Both the position numbers and the translations under genes were made by a program. A stretch of 64,000 nucleotides of DNA, from contig JAULBX010003332.1 of assembly GCA_032358255.1 (NCBI GenBank), positions 1 to 64,000 of the forward strand, given 5' to 3'. Source of the stretch: Heterotrichella gracilis (taxonomy: Eukaryota > Sar > Xanthophyceae > Tribonematales > Xanthonemataceae). The notes beneath the pieces are model-generated. The model had not been told where the DNA came from and did not search any database. It saw only the letters and a list, made by a program, of their open reading frames with translations. Positions 58,227 through 64,000 of the stretch are shown in pieces; position 1 is the first letter of the stretch, and each line of letters begins with the position of its first letter.

Positions 58227-61200
58227 ATGGCAACCGTTGAAATCGCAACGGCCAAGCTGCTGGACTTTAGTCAACCTATGGACGTGCAGCTGCTTGATGC
58301 CACGGTGAACGCGTTTTATGGGGCAGGCTCGAACGAAGAGGTGATGCATATGCAGAGAAGAGTGCAATCGAGCGCCCTGTGTTTGCACTATGTTTTCGTG
58401 CAGTAGCTGCAGTGGCACGCACAAGCATGCGTTGCAATCGTGGGGGCTGGCTGTTGCCACCCTTGCCTTTGTGGCCACCATATGGGTACCCTTCTGCTCA
58501 CCCTTGCATAGCTCAACCTCCTGACTGGGCTAGCAAAGGTTGCCCATTGCTTTGTTCCATGTTAAACAACGCACCAACTTGGCTGACACATCCTTCACAT
58601 CTTGCTCAGAGAATAGCAGCAGAGACCGTGTTGCGAAAACTGCAAGAGCACCCTGAGGCATGGACCAGAGTGGACTCCATCCTAGAGCGCTCGCAGAGTC
58701 AACAGGCCAAGTTTCTAGCCCTCCAAGTAAGCACAGCAAGTCTGGAACTGCACTGCAAAGCACACACCTAGCTAGTCCCTGCACTGCACTGCTTACCTTC
58801 CTGGCCCATGCCTGGCAGATCCTCGAGAATGTCATCAAATACAGATGGGGGGCGTTGCCTGAAGAGCAACGGCAAGGGATAAAGAACTATATCAGCAACT
58901 TGATCATCAAGCTGTCATCAGATGAGGCAACCTTCAGGAAGGAGAAGGTGTTTTTGAACAAGATGAACCTGATCCTGGTGGATGTATTGAAACAAGATTG
59001 GCCGCTAAAGTGGCCAACCTTCGTTCCAGACATCGTTGGGGCCTCCAAAACCAGCGAGACGCTCTGCGAGAACAGCATGGTGATTCTCAAGCTGCTCAGC
59101 GAAGAGGTGTTTGACTTTTCAAGGGGGGAGCTGACACAGGCCAAAATCAAGGAGCTGAAAAGCTCCTTGAACACAGAGTTCAGGCTCATCCACGAGCTAT
59201 GCCTCTTCGTCCTCAACGCTTCCCAAAAGCCCGACCTCATCAAGGCGACCCTCACCACGCTCCATGCGTACCTGTCATGGGTTCCTCTGGGGTACATTTT
59301 CGAGTCCAACCTGGCGGAAATCCTGCTGCGCTTGTTTCCACAGCCAGCCTACCGCAACATCGCGCTGCAGTGCTTAACAGAGGTAGGTGTCTGTCAAGCA
59401 TGTGTCCTGGGTTGTGCTGGAGCCTGCGCTGGTTGTGCCTTGTGTGCATTGGTTGTTTGCTGGGACACACTAATGCCCATGTGATCTGTGGCAGGTGGGC
59501 TCGTTATCAGTGGGAGCTGAGTACAACGCGCACTTTTCGAACATGTACAAGTTCTTTGTGCACCAGCTCCAACTTGTCCTGCCTGCGGGCACCAACATCC
59601 CTGAGGCGTATGACAGAGGGTCTGACGAGGAGCAGGCGTTTGTGCAGAACCTGACCCTCTTCTTGACGGGGTTTCTGAGGGTATGCGCTGGTGCTACTCC
59701 CTAGAGCCAGCTGTGTGTGAGTGGCGGTACCGCGCGGGCTGACATTTTGTTATTATTGTAGGCGCACATTGCTTTGCTAGAAGCTGCAGAGGAGACGCAG
59801 ATGGCCTTGTTGGCGGGGCTGGACTACCTCCTGAATGCCTCCTTTGTCAACGACGACGAGGTGTTGAAGATCTGCCTGGACTACTGGAACTTCTTTGTGC
59901 CAGACGTGTACTCCTCGGTGTGCACCATTGAGCCCAACGCGCAGTTCATGTTTGGCTCAGCGGCGCCTGGGTCCAACAGGAAAGCGCTGTACCAAGGGGT
60001 GCTGTCCAAGCTGCGGCTGCTCATGATATCCCGCATGGCAAAGCCAGAAGAGGTGGGACACGGGCTGTGGTCAGGAACACGTGCACTGGTTCCATGCGTA
60101 GGCTGTCACTAGTGTGTCGCCTTAGCAAGTACAACATATCCAACTCTCGCGGGTTCATACAAGTCGGTGGCGGTGTGGGGCAGCATATGCATGCACAAGG
60201 CGAGGGATGGTGCTGCACGGCGGTGGTTGTGGTGGAGGAGCGAAAATGGCAACTATGTGGTCATAGCAACTGACAATGTACCTGCCGACTTGGCTACTGT
60301 ATGGTCATAGCAGCTGACAATGAACCTGCCGACTTGGCTAGGGACTTGGTGGCGCCGCAGAGGGTTTAGGGTTTAGGGTCATACACAGGCTGAGGTGGAG
60401 TGCTGCGCGCAGGTGATTGTGGTGGAGGATGAGAACGGCAACATTGTGCGGGAAACAATGAAGGACACCGACACGCTTGCGCGGTACAAGACCATGCATG
60501 AGACCCTGGTGTACCTGAGCCACCTGGACCACGATGACACGGAGCAGCAGATGCTGGACAAGCTGCGGCTTCAGGTTAGTCACTCGCTAGACGCGCTGCC
60601 AACGCGCGACAACCACAGGCAGCTCCAGGTTAGTAAGCACCCGGCAGCGCCTGCAGCAAGCTCGTTGCATGTGCGTAGTAGTAGGGTTGGTGCCCATGAT
60701 ACCAGCAGCTGCACTTTGCGTCCACAGGGTGCAGTGCATGCCGCTCCATGCCATGGCATTCGTGGGAGGCATGCATTGCAAGACCATGTGGCACTGTGCC
60801 TATATTTCAGCTGTGGCATGGCGTGTGCACTCAACGACACCCCACACCCACCCATGTGCAGGCGTTATTCGCCATGCATGCGCCACATTGTTTTGCATTA
60901 CCACCTGCATCAACACCGTCTAGGGTCACCAATAACCCTAAACCCACCCTCCTGCAGCTCAATGGCAAGGAGTTTTCATGGGGCTCCCTCAACACGCTGT
61001 GCTGGGCCATCGGGTCCATCAGCGGTTCCATGGTTGAGGAACAGGAGAACCGGTTCCTGGTGACGGTCATCCGGGACCTGCTCAACCTGTGCGAGATCAC
61101 GCGGGGCAAGGACAACAAGGCCGTCATTGCCTCGTGTATCATGTGAGTAGATCACGCTGCCTGCATACCAGTGCAGGGCTGCACAACCCTGGAACCATGC

Positions 61201-64000
61201 ATGTGCACATGCGGGTGATGGCTGGTTGGTGGTGTGACTATGATTGTACCCTATGGGATGGGGTGCACAGCGTTTATATGTCCTAGCCATTGCATTGATG
61301 TGGCGCAAGGCAACTTGGAGAATGTGTGTAAAAATGCACTGCATGTGCCGCAAAGTGCCTAAGCTCACGCCGCCCCTCTCCTGCTCAGGTATGTGGTGGG
61401 GCAGTACCCGCGCTTCCTGCGGAATCACTGGAAGTTCCTCAAGACCGTGGTGAACAAGCTGTTTGAGTTCATGCACGAGCTGCACCCGGGCGTGCAGGAC
61501 ATGGCCTGCGAAACCTTCCTCAAGATCTGCCACAAATGCAAGCGGAAATTTGTGGTGGTCCAGGTGAGCGGGCATTGCGCATGGTGGTGGCTAGGGTGCG
61601 GCTCACGACACGCGCTGGGACATTGCCTGTCGGCAGTTCCGTGGCCACCACAGATGGTTGTTCCATAATAATACCTAATTGTATTATTCTGCTAGAATGC
61701 ACAGACTCAGTTGCATGCATGCCTGGCCCAGTACTGTGAGTCTGTCCAAGTGGGTACTAGATCTGCAAGTAAAATTCCAATAATGCAAAATCCCAGGGAT
61801 GTAGTAAAACTGCAAGTAAACTCACTGAGGTGAGATCCATGGCACTGGCGCACCCACCCATGTGACCTGTGCCCCAGGTTGGCGAGGGCGAGCCCTTCAT
61901 CTGCGAGCTGCTGTCCAGCCTGACCATCATCATCCAGGACCTGGAGACGCACCAGATCCACATGTTCTATGAGGCGGTGGGGCTCATGATAGGGGCGGAC
62001 AGTGATCCCAAGCGACGGGAGGAGTACCTGGTGCGTTTCTAGGGTTTGTCTAATAATTCAATGATGGCGTCTGCATAAAGTATTGCCCCTCCGCGCCACA
62101 CCTGCCTGTCTCGTTGAGCAACTGTTTTTATGTTCATTTTCCTGGCCGCAACTGTTGGTTGGTGGAGGAGCAGTTCCTGTCGTGGTGGTGATGGTGTGTG
62201 TAAGGGGGGATGAACTGCTGTTTGCATGATGGCCAAGCGGCCACCAGGCGTTCCTGGGATAGCCTAGATGCATGGCCGATATTGTGGGGCATGGGTAAAC
62301 ATGGGAACAGGGATGCATGCATTGGAGGGGGGGGATGCATACATTGGAGGACCAATGGCCCGACTGGGTGCGTGACAGTTACTGTGGGTGCATGGATGGT
62401 CATTTGAAACAGGGTGGGCCTGGGGCTAGAACCCTTGTTGTGGTGCATGGGTTGCCAATGAGCGGGAACAGCTGCAGCACAAGGCCTGAACTCTGGGCAG
62501 CCAGCATGCAGGCCTTTCGCATGAGTGCTTCAAGTGTGGGTGGGTGAGAGCCAACAAGGGTGATTATATATTGTTCTGCTGGTGCTACATGGGACAGCCT
62601 GTGCAGGGGTAGACAGGTGTGCATGCATGGAATGTGTTTATGGCAGCTTGGCTACAGGGGGTGTAGGGCTGCGTTGCTGGAGTCTGAAAGCCTGTGATGA
62701 ACTCCTTTCCCCCTGGCGCAGCTGCGGCTGATGACCCCGCCCAACTCCACGTGGGCCCAGATCATCACGCAGGCCAAGGCCAACCCCGAGATCCTGAAGC
62801 AGACGGAGGTCATCCGCAACGTTCAGAACATCCTGCAGACCAACGTGTCGGTGTGCTCCTCGCTGGGCCACCCCTTCATGAGCCAGATGAGCCTGGTGTA
62901 CCTGGACATGCTCTCGGTGTACAAGTGAGTAGGGAATTTCAAGTGCACAATCACTAGCATGATTACGAAAAGGGTGGGGCACTTACTGGGGCACCGCTTT
63001 TTGCCAGATCCATCAGGATACACCCCTGGTGCATCCATCAAGCTGCGCTGCAACTGTTGACTTGGGGTGATGGTGCATCTAGTTGGTATACCTGAACATG
63101 CTCTTTCATGCTCAGTACTCTTGGGGCACGAAGGGACCTTAGGGACCAAGGGACCTTAGGGATAGTGCGTGCCTCGTTTGCCCGCTTACCCTAAACCCTA
63201 AACCCACATCCCTCTCCCCCCAGGATGTATTCTGAGCTCATCTCCAGCACCATCGCCAGCGGCGGCCCGCACACGGCCAAGACCAGCGTGGTGAAGCTCA
63301 TGCGCAGCGTGAAGAAGGTGGCGCTGCGGCTCATCGAGACCTACGTGGACAAGTGCGAGGACGCGGCGCTGATCGCCACGCAGTTTGTGCCGGCGATGAT
63401 GGACCCGATCCTAGGGGACTACTTCAGGAATGTGCCGGATGCGAGGTGCGGCTGGTGGTGGTGTGGGGCGGTGGGTGGTGCATGTGCATGGTGGTGGGGT
63501 GTGGTGGTGTGCAGGGGCATAGGAGGTGCAATGTGCTTGATGCTGCGGGGGCAGGGGTCGATGGGGGAGTGGTGGGTACCTCTTCTCGTGTGTGGTGAGG
63601 GGTGGGGGCATGCGGGTTGTGAGTCAGTGGCAGGGCGGTTGCCTTTGAGGACATGGCGGCCCAGGCATGGTGTGCATATGCATACTTGAACGCTGGCACA
63701 GCCTGCCCATGCTTCACCTTTGTGATGCACACAGTGTCCACTTGGCACTGGGGGCATGTTCTCCTGCCATGGGATGCCCGGGGGATGCATGCATTGTGGC
63801 ATTTGGGATGGCATCTGGTACCACCATGGCATGTGCTGGGGGTCGCGCCTCCCACCTGGTGCACCCTGCTGCGCTAGCGTCTGACTTGAGGTGTGTGTCC
63901 CCTGGCCAGGGACGCGGAGGTGCTGAGCCTGTTCTCCGCCATCATCAACAAGCTGAAGGAGAAGATGGAGGTGGAGGTGCCGCGCATCTTCGAGGCAACC
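58227..64000 (+). CDS. XPO1: Exportin-1 (CRM1), 3' end beyond the window
   Basis: Twelve exons in phase: 58227-58340, 58610-58726, 58819-59382, 59495-59680, 59762-60052, 60413-60574, 60958-61142, 61389-61563, 61878-62030, 62722-62924, 63224-63445, 63910-64000 (running off). They cover about two thirds of the usual 1070 residues. Matches to CRM1 are continuous: [15 protein letters not shown] at the start, [17 protein letters not shown], the importin-beta segment LEFSQ-like then [85 protein letters not shown] and [13 protein letters not shown]. The groove that binds leucine-rich export signals keeps the cysteine in [16 protein letters not shown], the residue modified by leptomycin B in animals and fission yeast. 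The product carries NES cargo with Ran-GTP out of the nucleus. The ATG at 58227 gives the usual N-terminus. Confidence 0.98.
60218..60412 (+). repeat. Copy of XPO1 exon 6 start, tandem repeat and telomere-like tract
   Basis: GTGGTTGTGGTGGAGGAGCG with AAAATGGCAAC (60222-60252) repeats the start of exon 6 (60413-60443). Between them are a 43-bp unit in tandem (60256-60297 and 60299-60340, containing ACCTGCCGACTTGGCTA) and AGGGTTTAGGGTTTAGGGTC (60361-60380). Confidence 0.9.
63078..63118 (+). repeat. Intronic copy of the 3' edge of XPO1 exon 10
   Basis: GTTGGTATACCTGAACATGC followed by TCT repeats the end of exon 10 (TGGTGTACCTGGACATGCTC, 62895-62914), about 185 bases into the intron. The donor is not preserved. 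Confidence 0.8.
63188..63207. repeat. CCCTAAA tract beside the XPO1 exon 11 acceptor
   Basis: ACCCTAAACCCTAAACCC lies directly upstream of the polypyrimidine tract of exon 11. Similar motifs precede exon 7 (60935-60946). No flanking duplicate was seen. Confidence 0.8.

Noticed and set aside
1-64000. Subtelomeric location suggested by CCCTAAA tracts
   Set aside because: The tracts are short, scattered, in both orientations and within introns of housekeeping genes, so they are interstitial motifs rather than a chromosome end.
1-64000. Search by eye for reverse transcriptase, integrase, capsid or envelope genes, rRNA, tRNA and CRISPR
   Set aside because: No motif or arrangement of these kinds was seen; small diverged remnants or tRNA genes could still have been missed without a computed search.

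Overview
The window reads as nuclear DNA of a green alga, most likely a trebouxiophyte-type chlorophyte. The evidence is many small phase-consistent exons with GT-AG introns (a few GC-AG), interstitial plant-type telomere motifs (CCCTAAA/TTTAGGG), a protein with a likely thylakoid-lumen signal, and housekeeping genes of clear eukaryotic type. All genes were assembled by hand from exon similarity, splice-site consensus and codon-phase agreement. No rRNA, tRNA, CRISPR array or virus-like element was recognised.

Layout: (1) 1-2581 (+), 3' part of a GT90/CAP10 glycosyltransferase. (2) 2996-5743 (-), cystinosin. (3) 7313-13907 (+), MON1, a subunit of the Rab7 exchange factor; cystinosin and MON1 are divergent. 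(4) 15086-15865 (-), a BTB-domain protein, then a truncated copy at 17416-17796 (-) and two back-to-back related fragments at 18648-19764. (5) 20424-26471 (-), a 12-exon dynamin-like GTPase resembling bacterial CrfC. (6) 27337-30249 (-), a right-handed beta-helix protein with a His-Ser repeat and a twin-arginine signal. (7) 31310-33044 (+), a Tudor-like domain with a long Pro/Ala/Thr-rich tail. (8) 34342-42964 and 44227-53010 (+), two tandem 9-kb paralogues ending in a MYND zinc finger, separated by a small TA-flanked inverted-repeat element. The second is disrupted in three places; the first is intact only if its exon 2 is skipped. (9) 53734-56884 (-), a GT61-type glycosyltransferase. (10) 58227-64000 (+), exportin-1 (CRM1/XPO1), running off the window.

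Several products belong to the endomembrane/vacuole system (cystinosin, MON1, the two glycosyltransferases), but nothing shows that they work as one unit.

The most unusual signal is structural. Introns of almost every gene hold imperfect partial copies of a neighbouring exon edge with its splice site. In several cases the two copies flank a short telomere-like tract, and the same copy-telomere-copy arrangement occurs in pure intron sequence. This suggests a recurrent break-repair process that duplicates local sequence, inserts telomeric DNA and multiplies splice sites.
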